Under the pieces are notes generated by a model that worked only from the letters and a program-made list of their open reading frames with translations, did no database searches and was not told the origin of the DNA. Positions 7,360 to 14,830 of a stretch of DNA of 17,022 bases are shown one piece after another. The position numbers and the translations under genes were made by a program. Every line of letters starts with the position of its first letter. Position 1 is the stretch's first letter. Origin of the DNA: Burkholderiales bacterium (GTDB taxonomy: Bacteria; Pseudomonadota; Gammaproteobacteria; Burkholderiales; Burkholderiaceae_C); the NCBI GenBank assembly GCA_005789685.1, contig SXXD01000029.1:1-17022 (forward strand), written 5' to 3'.

Positions 7360-8571
7360 ATGGCAATTCATCACTCCGGCAACCCGCCCACGCCTTCAGA
7401 CGCGCCTGTTGTTCACTACCTCCAGCAAACGTGGGAAATGGCAGCGCAGCTTAGAGCCTCTGACATCCATTTCGAGCCTTTCGAGAATTTCTTCCGTGTC
7501 CGCTTGCGTGTCGATGGCGTTCTGCAAGAAATACCTGCACCACCCTATGAGTTTAAAGAACAAATTGTGTCTCGCATCAAAGTTTTGTCGCGCCTAGACA
7601 TAGCAGAAAAACGCTTGCCACAAGATGGCCGCATGAACCTTGGTCTCAAAAATACACAGCGCCTGAATTTACGGGTTAGCACACTGCCAACCTTGTTCGG
7701 CGAAAAGATCGTGGTGCGTATTTTGTCGACCGACTTGGCCAAGCTCAATTTAGATCATTTGGGCTACAGCGTGGCCGACAAACAAAAAATGCTTGAGGCC
7801 ATCCAAAAACCACATGGCATGGTTTTGGTTACAGGGCCTACAGGCTCAGGCAAGTCTCAATCTTTGTATGCCTGTCTGAACTTGCTGAACCGGGCTGAAG
7901 TCAACATTGCCAGCGTAGAAGACCCCTCTGAAATTCAATTACCGGGTATCAATCAAGTCAATGTAAAAGAAAGAATTGGCCTTAATTTCGCCACATCACT
8001 TCGCGCCTTTTTACGCCAAGACCCTGACATTCTCATGGTGGGAGAAATCAGAGACCATGAGACGGCAGACATTGTCATGAAGGCCTCGCAAACAGGTCAT
8101 TTGGTGCTGTCTACTTTACATACACAAGACGCACCCAGCGCTTTGGTTCGCCTGCGCAACATGGGCGTTGCCACCTACAACTTGGCCTCTAGCATCAGCC
8201 TCATTTCTGCACAGCGCTTGGTTCGCCGCTTGTGCGTGCACTGTCGAACGCCAGTCAGTGTGTCTTCTCAATCACTGAAAGATTTAGGTCTCCAGACTTT
8301 CAACGACCAAGCTGCGCCACAGCATCATTTTTATTCGGCACAAGGCTGCTCAAAGTGCCACAAGGGTTATTGGGGGCGAATTGGTTTGTTCCAAGTCATG
8401 CCCATTACAGCGGCATTGCAGCATTTGATTTTGCACAATGCCAGTGGCCATGAACTGACAGCGCAAGCTGAAAAAGAGGGTGTCAATACACTGCGACATG
8501 CAGGACTTCTTCAAGCCTCCATGGGCATCACCTCTTTGTCCGAAGTACTGGCGCACACCGATGTCACTTGA
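7360..8571 (+). CDS. pilB: Type IV pilus extension ATPase PilB, short form lacking the N-terminal domain
   Basis: PilB is the cytoplasmic hexameric ATPase that drives pilus extension. Walker A is GPTGSGKS (159-166; most PilB have GKT), Walker B lies in DILMVGEIRD (223-232), and the His box is TGHLVLSTLHT (246-256). Four cysteines in two CxxC pairs (C292, C295; C330, C333) form the zinc site typical of PilB/GspE. At 403 residues it is far shorter than usual (about 570): it begins directly in the N2 domain (ASDIHFEPFE, 33-42) and lacks the N1/MshEN domain. An in-frame TGA at 7345-7347 rules out an upstream extension. No Shine-Dalgarno is evident. The pilC-pilD-coaE context supports PilB over GspE. 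Confidence 0.9.
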   Translation: MAIHHSGNPPTPSDAPVVHYLQQTWEMAAQLRASDIHFEPFENFFRVRLRVDGVLQEIPAPPYEFKEQIVSRIKVLSRLDIAEKRLPQDGRMNLGLKNTQRLNLRVSTLPTLFGEKIVVRILSTDLAKLNLDHLGYSVADKQKMLEAIQKPHGMVLVTGPTGSGKSQSLYACLNLLNRAEVNIASVEDPSEIQLPGINQVNVKERIGLNFATSLRAFLRQDPDILMVGEIRDHETADIVMKASQTGHLVLSTLHTQDAPSALVRLRNMGVATYNLASSISLISAQRLVRRLCVHCRTPVSVSSQSLKDLGLQTFNDQAAPQHHFYSAQGCSKCHKGYWGRIGLFQVMPITAALQHLILHNASGHELTAQAEKEGVNTLRHAGLLQASMGITSLSEVLAHTDVT

Positions 8572-9685
8572 TGCGGCCCTCTCCCGAGCAGTCGCCAGGC
8601 GGCAGGCTGCGCCCCTTCACAAGCTGAAAAGCAAAGCTGTGCCGGCCAAAACACTGAGCGTTTTCACGCGCCAGTGGTCGGCGCTCATGAGTGCAGGCAT
8701 TCCGCTGTCGCAGGCTTTTGAATTGCTAAGTCAAAGCATCGTGGGCAATCGTTCTACTCAGAAGGCCTTTGGCAACACATTGCAAACACTTCGCAACGAC
8801 GTCAATGCAGGCCAGTCACTGCACACTGCTTTTCAAAAGCATCCGCAGGTTTTCAATCAACACTACTGTAGCTTGCTGCACGCCGGCGAGTCAGCTGGCA
8901 TTTTGGACAAAATTTTGAGTCGCTTGGCAGACACCCTTGAAGCCCATGCCACCCTGAAAGCCAAACTCAAAAATGCGCTCATTTATCCAGCAAGCATCTT
9001 GGTCATCGCTGCCATTGTGTTGGTGGTCATTTTGCTGTGGGTGGTGCCTGTTTTTGAAGATGTTTTCAAGAGCATGGGCGCGTCATTGCCTTGGGCAACA
9101 CAGCAATTGATCAACATGAGCTTTTGGGTGGGGCAATGGGCTGGCGTACTTTCAGGGTCGCTTTTGGCACTCATCGCCTTGCTGCATGGGGTGCACCACA
9201 GGTCCTTGAAGCTCCAAATCATTTTTGAAAAAATGGCATTTCAAAGTCCTGTTATAGGGCCGCTTTTGCAAACAGCCATGGTCGTCAAATGGGCACAAAC
9301 CTTGTCGGCTTTGCTTCAGGCCGGCATTCCTTTGGCCGAAGCACTGGCACCCGCTTCAGCCGCAACTGCGTCGCCCAATTTGGCACAAGCCACGCTGGCT
9401 ATGACGCAAAGCATTCAAGAGGGCCACAGTTTGAGCAAGGCCATGTCAAAATCCAACTTGTTCTCTGCCATGACCATTCAGATGTGCGCCATTGGCGAAG
9501 AAACGGGATCACTTGATACCATGCTTGAACGCACCGCCAAACTCATGGAGTCCGATCTGAATCAACACATTGACAATCTGTCCACGCTCCTCGAGCCTGT
9601 CATCATGGTCGTGCTGGGCACGCTCATAGGCGGCATTTTGTTAGCCTTGTACATGCCCATCTTCAACTTAGGACAAGTCTTTTGA
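8561..9685 (+). CDS. pilC: Type IV pilus inner-membrane platform protein PilC
   Basis: PilC is the inner-membrane platform on which PilB and PilT act. Two T2SSF repeats are visible (about 32-155 and 236-358), the first with FTRQWSALMSAGIPL (35-49) and HAGESAGILD (107-116), the second with WAQTLSALLQAGIPLAEAL (244-262) and IGEETGSLD (311-319). Membrane segments fall near 142-165, 189-210 and 343-366, and the C-terminus LYMPIFNLGQVF is typical. From the ATG at 8561 the protein has 374 residues and overlaps pilB by 11 bases. Usual PilC has about 405 residues with an extra N-terminal segment (FVWEGKDRNG-like) that is absent here. The frame is open to a GTG at 8480 inside pilB, but that stretch does not resemble PilC. 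Confidence 0.92.
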   Translation: MSLDAALSRAVARRQAAPLHKLKSKAVPAKTLSVFTRQWSALMSAGIPLSQAFELLSQSIVGNRSTQKAFGNTLQTLRNDVNAGQSLHTAFQKHPQVFNQHYCSLLHAGESAGILDKILSRLADTLEAHATLKAKLKNALIYPASILVIAAIVLVVILLWVVPVFEDVFKSMGASLPWATQQLINMSFWVGQWAGVLSGSLLALIALLHGVHHRSLKLQIIFEKMAFQSPVIGPLLQTAMVVKWAQTLSALLQAGIPLAEALAPASAATASPNLAQATLAMTQSIQEGHSLSKAMSKSNLFSAMTIQMCAIGEETGSLDTMLERTAKLMESDLNQHIDNLSTLLEPVIMVVLGTLIGGILLALYMPIFNLGQVF

Positions 9686-10545
9686 TCACCCTCACTGCTT
9701 GGCCTCAATTGTGGCTGCCACCTGGCAGCATGGGCTGGGTCATGCCCCATTTTGTAGAAGTCAGTTTGGCTGAAATCATTTTGATGGCTGCCATTGGCTT
9801 GGTCGTAGGTAGCTTTGTCAACGTGCTCATTCACCGTTTGCCGCAAATGATTTTGACGACTGACGAAAGTAGCCCCGTTAGCTTCAATTTATCGACGCCA
9901 CGATCACACTGCCCTCACTGCCGCCACACACTGAGTTGGTACGAGCTCATTCCGGTTTTGTCTTTTGTTGGGTGCTTTGGACGCTGCAAACATTGCAATG
10001 AGGCTATTTCCTTTCGCTACCCAGGGGTTGAAATCCTCACAGCGGTGTTGTTTTGTATGTCACTCCTGAAGTTTGGTTTTGGCTATTCAGCCTTGTTAGG
10101 GGGTTTCTTCTGCGCTGCCCTTTTGGCCTTGGCTTGGATTGATGCCAAAACATTCCTCCTCCCAGATGTTCTGACCCAAGCCTTGCTTTGGGCGGGTCTC
10201 ATTGGTAGCGCCATGTCGCTCACCCCAACCCCACTGATGCATTCCCTGCCTGGTACGGTTCTGGGCTATGGGCTTCTATGGCTGGTCAGCTGGGGCTTTG
10301 AGAAAACTGCGGGCAAAGAGGGTATGGGGCAGGGCGATCTCAAACTGCTGGCCGGCCTTGGCGCTTGGGTGGGGGTTTGGAGCCTTCTGCCTTTGCTCTT
10401 GTTGGCCTCTGTTTCTGGGCTGATTTTTGGGGTCATCCAAAAAATGAGGGGGCAACTGGGTCACAATGGGCATTTCGCTTTTGGACCTTTTTTAGCCTTT
10501 TCTGGATTCGCATGTTTCTTTTTAGGCATTTCCATGGGGGCTTAA
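9682..10545 (+). CDS. pilD: Prepilin peptidase / N-methyltransferase PilD
   Basis: PilD cleaves the leader of type IV prepilins at the inner membrane and methylates the new N-terminus. The 287-residue protein has the N-terminal GSFVNVLIHRLP motif (43-54), a cytoplasmic zinc loop with two CxxC pairs (C77, C80; C102, C105), and the two catalytic aspartates of the A24 aspartic peptidases: D154 in WIDAKTFLLPD and D219 in GMGQGDLKL. About eight hydrophobic segments fit the family. The chosen start is a TTG that overlaps the pilC stop by 4 bases (TTGA). ATG codons at 9730 and 9742 are possible alternatives and would remove 16-20 residues without touching known motifs. Confidence 0.93.
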   Translation: MITLTAWPQLWLPPGSMGWVMPHFVEVSLAEIILMAAIGLVVGSFVNVLIHRLPQMILTTDESSPVSFNLSTPRSHCPHCRHTLSWYELIPVLSFVGCFGRCKHCNEAISFRYPGVEILTAVLFCMSLLKFGFGYSALLGGFFCAALLALAWIDAKTFLLPDVLTQALLWAGLIGSAMSLTPTPLMHSLPGTVLGYGLLWLVSWGFEKTAGKEGMGQGDLKLLAGLGAWVGVWSLLPLLLLASVSGLIFGVIQKMRGQLGHNGHFAFGPFLAFSGFACFFLGISMGA

Positions 10546-10549
10546 CCCG

Positions 10550-11164
10550 TTGAGCCGCAAGCCACTTCGACTGGGGCTGACGGGCGGCATTGGCAGCGGC
10601 AAGAGCACGGTCGCCAGCATCATGGCCAGTGCGGGCGCCGCCGTCATGGACGCCGATGCCATTTCCAGAGCACTCACCCTGCCAGGCGGAAGAGCCATTC
10701 CGGCTATCTTGGCTGAGTTTGGCGAACAATTGATAGCCTCCGATGGCGCCATGAACCGAGACGCCATGCGCGCACTGGTCTTTTCCAACCCCGAAAGCAA
10801 GCGACAGCTTGAGGCCATCATTCACCCTTTGGTGGGGCAAGTCCTACAAGAAGAAAGCATTGCCGCCATTGCCGCAGGTCATGCCTGCTTGGTCTATGAC
10901 GTTCCATTGTTGGCAGAGTCTGGCGAACGCTGGCGGCGCAAAGTCGACTTGGTCTGCGTGGTTGACTGTGGCGTTGAAACTCAAATCCAGAGGGTGATGC
11001 GCAGAAACCAGCTGGGCCGGGCAGAAATAGAGCGAATCATTTCTCAGCAAGCCAGTCGGCAACAGCGATTGGACTGTGCCGATGCCGTCATTTTCAACGA
11101 AGGCATCGATTTAGCCCACTTGAAGCAGTTGGTGCATGAAATGATGGCCCGCTTCGGGCTATGA
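10550..11164 (+). CDS. coaE: Dephospho-CoA kinase CoaE
   Basis: CoaE phosphorylates the 3'-hydroxyl of dephospho-CoA, the last step of coenzyme A synthesis. The 204-residue protein begins SRKPLRLGLTGGIGSGKST, with the P-loop at 12-19, followed by DADAISRALT and later YDVPLLAESG and the lid-type region RRNQLGRAEIERII, all typical of CoaE. The start is a TTG 4 bases after the pilD stop, so translation is probably coupled. The pilD-coaE-zapD-yacG order is a familiar one in proteobacteria. Confidence 0.95.
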   Translation: MSRKPLRLGLTGGIGSGKSTVASIMASAGAAVMDADAISRALTLPGGRAIPAILAEFGEQLIASDGAMNRDAMRALVFSNPESKRQLEAIIHPLVGQVLQEESIAAIAAGHACLVYDVPLLAESGERWRRKVDLVCVVDCGVETQIQRVMRRNQLGRAEIERIISQQASRQQRLDCADAVIFNEGIDLAHLKQLVHEMMARFGL

Positions 11165-11186
11165 TCTCGGCACTGAAAGACGCAGC

Positions 11187-11942
11187 GTGATACTTTACGA
11201 ATACCCCCTCAACGAAAGAACTCGGACTTATTTGCGTCTGCAACATTTGTTTGCGCGCTTTAACCAATTGAGTCAGCGTTCCGAGGCAGTTGATCACCAT
11301 TACGCGCTCACCACGATTTTTGAAATCATGGAAGTGGGCTCACGGTCTGAACTGAAATCAGATGTTCTCAAAGACATTGAACGCCATAAACAGCAGCTCA
11401 ATAGCTACCGTGGCAATCCATCTATTTCAGAGCAGGCGCTTGATCTGGTGATTGCACAACTCGAACAACGCTTCGAAGCGCTCAACAGCATGGTTGGGAA
11501 AATGGGCAGTGCTTTGGGTGAAAGCGAATTCCTCAACAGCATTCGAAGCCGTACAGCCATTCCGGGCGGAACCTGCGAATTTGACTTGCCTTCTTATCAC
11601 GCCTGGCAGCACCATGCCCCCGCCTCCAGGCAAGCTAATTTGTTCGAATGGTCGCAACACTTTTCACCTTTGGCCAATGCGATTCAACTCATTCTCAAAA
11701 TGATGCGCGAATCTGGCAGCACTCAAAAGGTCATGGCCACGGGTGGCCAGCTTCAACAAAATTTGCCACAGGGGCGCAATTTTCAACTGCTCCGTTTGCG
11801 AATTGACGAAAGTTTGAACCTCACACCCGAGATCAGTTGCAACAGGCTGCTGGTCGTCATTCGGCTCATGCAACAACAAGCCGATGGCAAGCTGCTTGGC
11901 AACAAAGAAGACACCCCCTTTGAAATGACGCTCTGCGCTTAA
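11187..11942 (+). CDS. zapD: Cell division protein ZapD
   Basis: ZapD (YacF, DUF1342) binds the C-terminal tail of FtsZ and bundles its filaments at the division site. The 251 residues match E. coli ZapD (247) in length and pattern: the N-terminal YEYPLNERTRTYLRLQHLF (4-22), which contains the family motif P.NER.RT.LRLE-like, a mostly helical first half and a beta-rich second half ending PFEMTLCA. The start is a GTG 22 bases after coaE; no ATG is available nearby. A perfect inverted repeat spans its stop codon. Confidence 0.93.
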   Translation: MILYEYPLNERTRTYLRLQHLFARFNQLSQRSEAVDHHYALTTIFEIMEVGSRSELKSDVLKDIERHKQQLNSYRGNPSISEQALDLVIAQLEQRFEALNSMVGKMGSALGESEFLNSIRSRTAIPGGTCEFDLPSYHAWQHHAPASRQANLFEWSQHFSPLANAIQLILKMMRESGSTQKVMATGGQLQQNLPQGRNFQLLRLRIDESLNLTPEISCNRLLVVIRLMQQQADGKLLGNKEDTPFEMTLCA

Positions 11943-11949
11943 AGCGCAG
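11933..11949. repeat. Perfect inverted repeat across the zapD stop codon
   Basis: CTGCGCTT-A-AAGCGCAG is an exact 8-bp palindrome with a single central base. As RNA it would form a 6-bp stem with a TTAAA loop holding the TAA stop. No T-run follows, so it is not a typical terminator; yacG starts 23 bases downstream. Confidence 0.6.
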
Positions 11950-11972
11950 GCCATCAGAACCTACTGAGACCG

Positions 11973-12179
11973 ATGAGTGAGCCATCTGCCAAGCCCAAAC
12001 ACGTGGAGTGCCCCACCTGTGGCGGCCCCAGTCTTTTCAGCTCAAACAACGCCTACCGTCCCTTTTGCAGTGCAAGATGCAAAGGCATTGACTTGGGTGC
12101 TTGGGCCAATGAGAGCTTCAGAGTGCCAGAAGACACGCCCCCCGATCAAGAAAATTTTGGCGACCCTAAGTTGCAGTAA
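11973..12179 (+). CDS. yacG: DNA gyrase inhibitor / zinc-binding protein YacG
   Basis: YacG binds zinc and, in E. coli, inhibits DNA gyrase by contacting GyrB. The 68-residue protein has the four zinc cysteines C13, C16, C32 and C36 (CPTCGG and FCSARCK), then GIDLGAWANE and an acidic C-terminal tail, as in the family (E. coli, 65 residues). The ATG is well placed. It is the last gene of the plus-strand pil-coaE-zapD-yacG run. Its stop is 7 bases from the facing nudix gene stop and no terminator hairpin is evident in the gap. Confidence 0.95.
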   Translation: MSEPSAKPKHVECPTCGGPSLFSSNNAYRPFCSARCKGIDLGAWANESFRVPEDTPPDQENFGDPKLQ

Positions 12180-12186
12180 CGAGTGC

Positions 12187-12606
12187 TTAGCCAGCAGCCT
12201 GATGCGTGTCACCCACAAAGCCAGTTTCTTCGGCCAACCAAGTTAGAACGGGCACAGTGCCAGGCAATACAGGCACCACTTGAACGGGCAAGCTTTGCCA
12301 AGCAAATTGTTGGCCTTCGCGCATTTCCAAGTTACCTTGCCAACTGCGAACTTTGCAAAAGTTCAGCCTGACCAAAGCATGCGGATAGTCCACCAACTGT
12401 TGTCGCCAAATTTGCACGTCACCAATCTTCAAACCAAGCTCTTCTTCAAGTTCTCGCGTTAAAGCCTGTTCTACGGTTTCATGGGCCTCTAGCTTGCCTC
12501 CCGGAAATTCCCAGTAAGCTTCGTACACTTTGCCGGGCGGTCTTGAGGTGAGCAAGAATTGATTTTGCGCATTGATCAAAATACCCACCGCCACATCGAC
12601 TGTCAT
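12187..12606 (-). CDS. MutT-like Nudix hydrolase (8-oxo-dGTP diphosphatase type)
   Basis: MutT-type enzymes hydrolyse oxidised nucleotides such as 8-oxo-dGTP to prevent mutation. The 139-residue form holds YWEFPGGKLEAHE and a complete Nudix box from G37 to L59 (G-X5-E43-X7-RELEEELGL). The WEFPGGK context is typical of MutT. The frame is open to 12729, inside the upstream ATPase gene, but I choose the ATG at 12606: it has a GGGGGA ribosome binding site 9 bases upstream, matches the usual MutT start (VAVGIL near residue 5) and avoids the overlap. It is probably the last gene of the secA-argJ-ATPase transcript, after a 74-base gap. Confidence 0.88.
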   Translation of the reverse strand: MTVDVAVGILINAQNQFLLTSRPPGKVYEAYWEFPGGKLEAHETVEQALTRELEEELGLKIGDVQIWRQQLVDYPHALVRLNFCKVRSWQGNLEMREGQQFAWQSLPVQVVPVLPGTVPVLTWLAEETGFVGDTHQAAG

Positions 12607-12680
12607 GCGATTGTGTCCCCCGTCGCGCTTAAGATGCGCATCCGCCACCAGCAAAGACTGGCCAGGTGCCGAGCTTGTAC

Positions 12681-13577
12681 TCACAGTGATCGCTGAGTCG
12701 ATGCGCCCTGCCCCATGCGCCCTACACAATCGCGCGCAAACTGATAAGCCACTCGGCCACTGCGCGAACCACGTTCAAGGGCCCAGACCAGGGCTTCAGG
12801 TCCGGAGGCTTGAATGACGGCTTCGCTGGCACCCAAAGACCGCAACCATTGCGCCACGATGGCCAGGTATTCGTCTTGAGAGAAGGGGTAAAAACTGATC
12901 CACAAGCCAAAGCGTTCGGACAAAGAAATTTTTTCTTCAATGACTTCGCCCGGATGCACTTCGCCATCTTCGGTGTGGGTGTAGGTCAGGTTGTCCTTCA
13001 TGTGCTCGGGCAACAAATGGCGTCGGTTGCTGGTGGCGTAGATCAGCACATTGGGTGTGGATGCCGCCACAGAACCATCGAGAATGGATTTCAAAGCTTT
13101 GTAACCACCTTCGCCATCTTCAAAGCTCAGGTCATCGCAAAAGATGATGAACTTTTCTGATCTACCAGCCACCACGTCAACAATGTCGGGTAAATCTGTC
13201 AGGTCTTCTTTGTCGACTTCAATGAGGCGCAAACCTTGTGAGGCATAGGCATTCAAACAAGCTTTGATCAAGGAAGATTTGCCGGTGCCACGTGAACCCG
13301 TTAGGAGCACATTGTTGGCAGGCAAGCCTTGTACAAATTGCAAAGTGTTTTGTTGTAACTTTTCTTTTTGCCCATCAATTTCCTGCAAGTCAGCCAGGTT
13401 CATGTCTGACACATGTCGCACAGCCTCTAAGACACCATGACCAGAGGCACGCTTGCGATAGCGCCAAGCAATGGCCTCAGACCAATTGGGCTCACTTAAA
13501 GGCTGCGGCAATACGCGTTCAATGCGCTCCATCATGAGCACAGCGCGTTCTAAAAGTTTTTCAATGGCGTCGCTCAT
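12681..13577 (-). CDS. DUF815-family P-loop ATPase
   Basis: This is a AAA-like ATP-binding protein of 298 residues from a widely conserved but poorly characterised family (DUF815). Walker A is GSRGTGKSS (94-102), Walker B is [11 protein letters not shown] (143-153), and a sensor-like ATSNRRHL lies at 181-188. It has no signal peptide or membrane segment, so it should be cytoplasmic. Its ATG overlaps the argJ stop by 4 bases (ATGA), so translation is probably coupled. No function can be given from sequence; the secA-argJ and MutT neighbours are housekeeping genes and do not define one. Confidence 0.9.
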   Translation of the reverse strand: MSDAIEKLLERAVLMMERIERVLPQPLSEPNWSEAIAWRYRKRASGHGVLEAVRHVSDMNLADLQEIDGQKEKLQQNTLQFVQGLPANNVLLTGSRGTGKSSLIKACLNAYASQGLRLIEVDKEDLTDLPDIVDVVAGRSEKFIIFCDDLSFEDGEGGYKALKSILDGSVAASTPNVLIYATSNRRHLLPEHMKDNLTYTHTEDGEVHPGEVIEEKISLSERFGLWISFYPFSQDEYLAIVAQWLRSLGASEAVIQASGPEALVWALERGSRSGRVAYQFARDCVGRMGQGASTQRSL

Positions 13578-14821
13578 GATCGGTAGTCTGCATTAATGGA
13601 AACATAGTCGTGGCTTAAATCGCAGGTCCAAACCGTGTCGACTGCTTCACCGCGTCCGAGGAGCACTTTGATGGTGATTTCACTTTGCTTCATGACACGT
13701 TGGCCATCTGCTTCTTGGTAGGCTGGGTTTCGCCCCCCGTTTTGCACAACGCAAACATCGTCGAGGTAAAGACCAATCAGGTCTTGATCGAGATCGTGAA
13801 TGCCTGCGTAACCGACCGCGGCCAAGATGCGGCCTAAGTTAGGGTCGCTGGCAAAGAAGGCTGTTTTGACCAAAGGCGAATGTGAAATGGCGTAAGCGGC
13901 CAAAAGACACTCTTCAGAAGTCTTGCCACCTTCCACGCGCACGGTGATGAACTTGGTGGCGCCTTCGCCGTCACGCACAATGGCGTGGGCCAACTTTTGC
14001 GCCACCGCCATCATTGCATGGCGCAAAGCTTTGCCATCAGCCGAATCCCAAGTTGAAATGACAGGGTGCGCTGCTTTGCGCGTGGCCATGACGATGAAGG
14101 AATCGTTGGTCGAGGTGTCGCCATCAATGGTGATGCGATTGAAGGATGCATTCGCCAAGTCAGCGGCCAAAGTTGGCAACAAGGCTGGATCGATGTTGGC
14201 ATCGGTGGCCAAAAAACCCAGCATGGTGGCCATGTTGGGCCGAATCATGCCGGCCCCTTTGCTGATGCCAGTGATGGTGACTGTCTGACCTGACAGCACC
14301 ACTTGCGCGCTGAAAGCCTTGGGCACAGTGTCGGTAGTCATGATGCCCTCAGCCGCCTTGGCCCAGTGCTTGGCTTGCGCATCGGCAATGGCAGCAGGCA
14401 TGCCCGCCACAATGCGATCGACAGGCAAATTTTCCATGATGACGCCCGTCGAGAAGGGCAAGACTTGTTGGGGTTTGATTTTGAGAATTGCGGCCAGCGC
14501 TTCAGCAGTGGCACGTGCGTCGGCCAAGCCCTTGGCACCGGTGCCCGCATTGGCGTTGCCTGTGTTGATGATCAAAGCTCGAACGTGTGTATCGGCTTGT
14601 GAAGCATTCACTTGTTTCAAATGATCACGGCAAACTTGAACAGGCGCAGCGCAATAGCGGTTTTGCGTAAAGACACCCGATACAGCGCTTCCCTCATCTA
14701 ACAAAATGACAGTGAGGTCTTTGCGCCCCACCTTGCGAACGCCTGCTTCTGCAATGCCTAAGCGAACGCCCGTAACAGTCAAGACATGGTCGGGGTTAGG
14801 GGCTTGTAGATTCACTGTCAT
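13574..14821 (-). CDS. argJ: Bifunctional ornithine acetyltransferase / N-acetylglutamate synthase ArgJ
   Basis: ArgJ transfers the acetyl group from N-acetylornithine to glutamate (the cyclic arginine pathway); many also make N-acetylglutamate from acetyl-CoA. The 415-residue precursor has the self-cleavage site: [14 protein letters not shown], with cleavage expected between A198 and T199, the latter becoming the N-terminal nucleophile of the beta chain. NTGNANAGTG (86-95), the oxyanion-hole STGV (124-127) and the DGDTSTNDS segment are also present. Whether it is bi- or monofunctional cannot be told from sequence. It starts 9 bases after secA, with AAGAGA as ribosome binding site, and overlaps the downstream ATPase start by 4 bases. 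Confidence 0.96.
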   Translation of the reverse strand: MTVNLQAPNPDHVLTVTGVRLGIAEAGVRKVGRKDLTVILLDEGSAVSGVFTQNRYCAAPVQVCRDHLKQVNASQADTHVRALIINTGNANAGTGAKGLADARATAEALAAILKIKPQQVLPFSTGVIMENLPVDRIVAGMPAAIADAQAKHWAKAAEGIMTTDTVPKAFSAQVVLSGQTVTITGISKGAGMIRPNMATMLGFLATDANIDPALLPTLAADLANASFNRITIDGDTSTNDSFIVMATRKAAHPVISTWDSADGKALRHAMMAVAQKLAHAIVRDGEGATKFITVRVEGGKTSEECLLAAYAISHSPLVKTAFFASDPNLGRILAAVGYAGIHDLDQDLIGLYLDDVCVVQNGGRNPAYQEADGQRVMKQSEITIKVLLGRGEAVDTVWTCDLSHDYVSINADYRS

Positions 14822-14830
14822 GAAAATCTC

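Noticed and set aside
8480..8560. PilC start at the GTG at 8480
   Set aside because: It lies inside pilB and the added residues do not match the PilC N-terminal segment.
7360..10545. Type II secretion genes (GspE, GspF, GspO) instead of pilBCD
   Set aside because: No other gsp genes follow, and the coaE-zapD-yacG context is that of pilB-pilC-pilD.
12607..12729. Longer nudix protein starting at 12729
   Set aside because: It would overlap the ATPase gene by 49 bases and adds a stretch unlike MutT; the ATG at 12606 has a good ribosome binding site.
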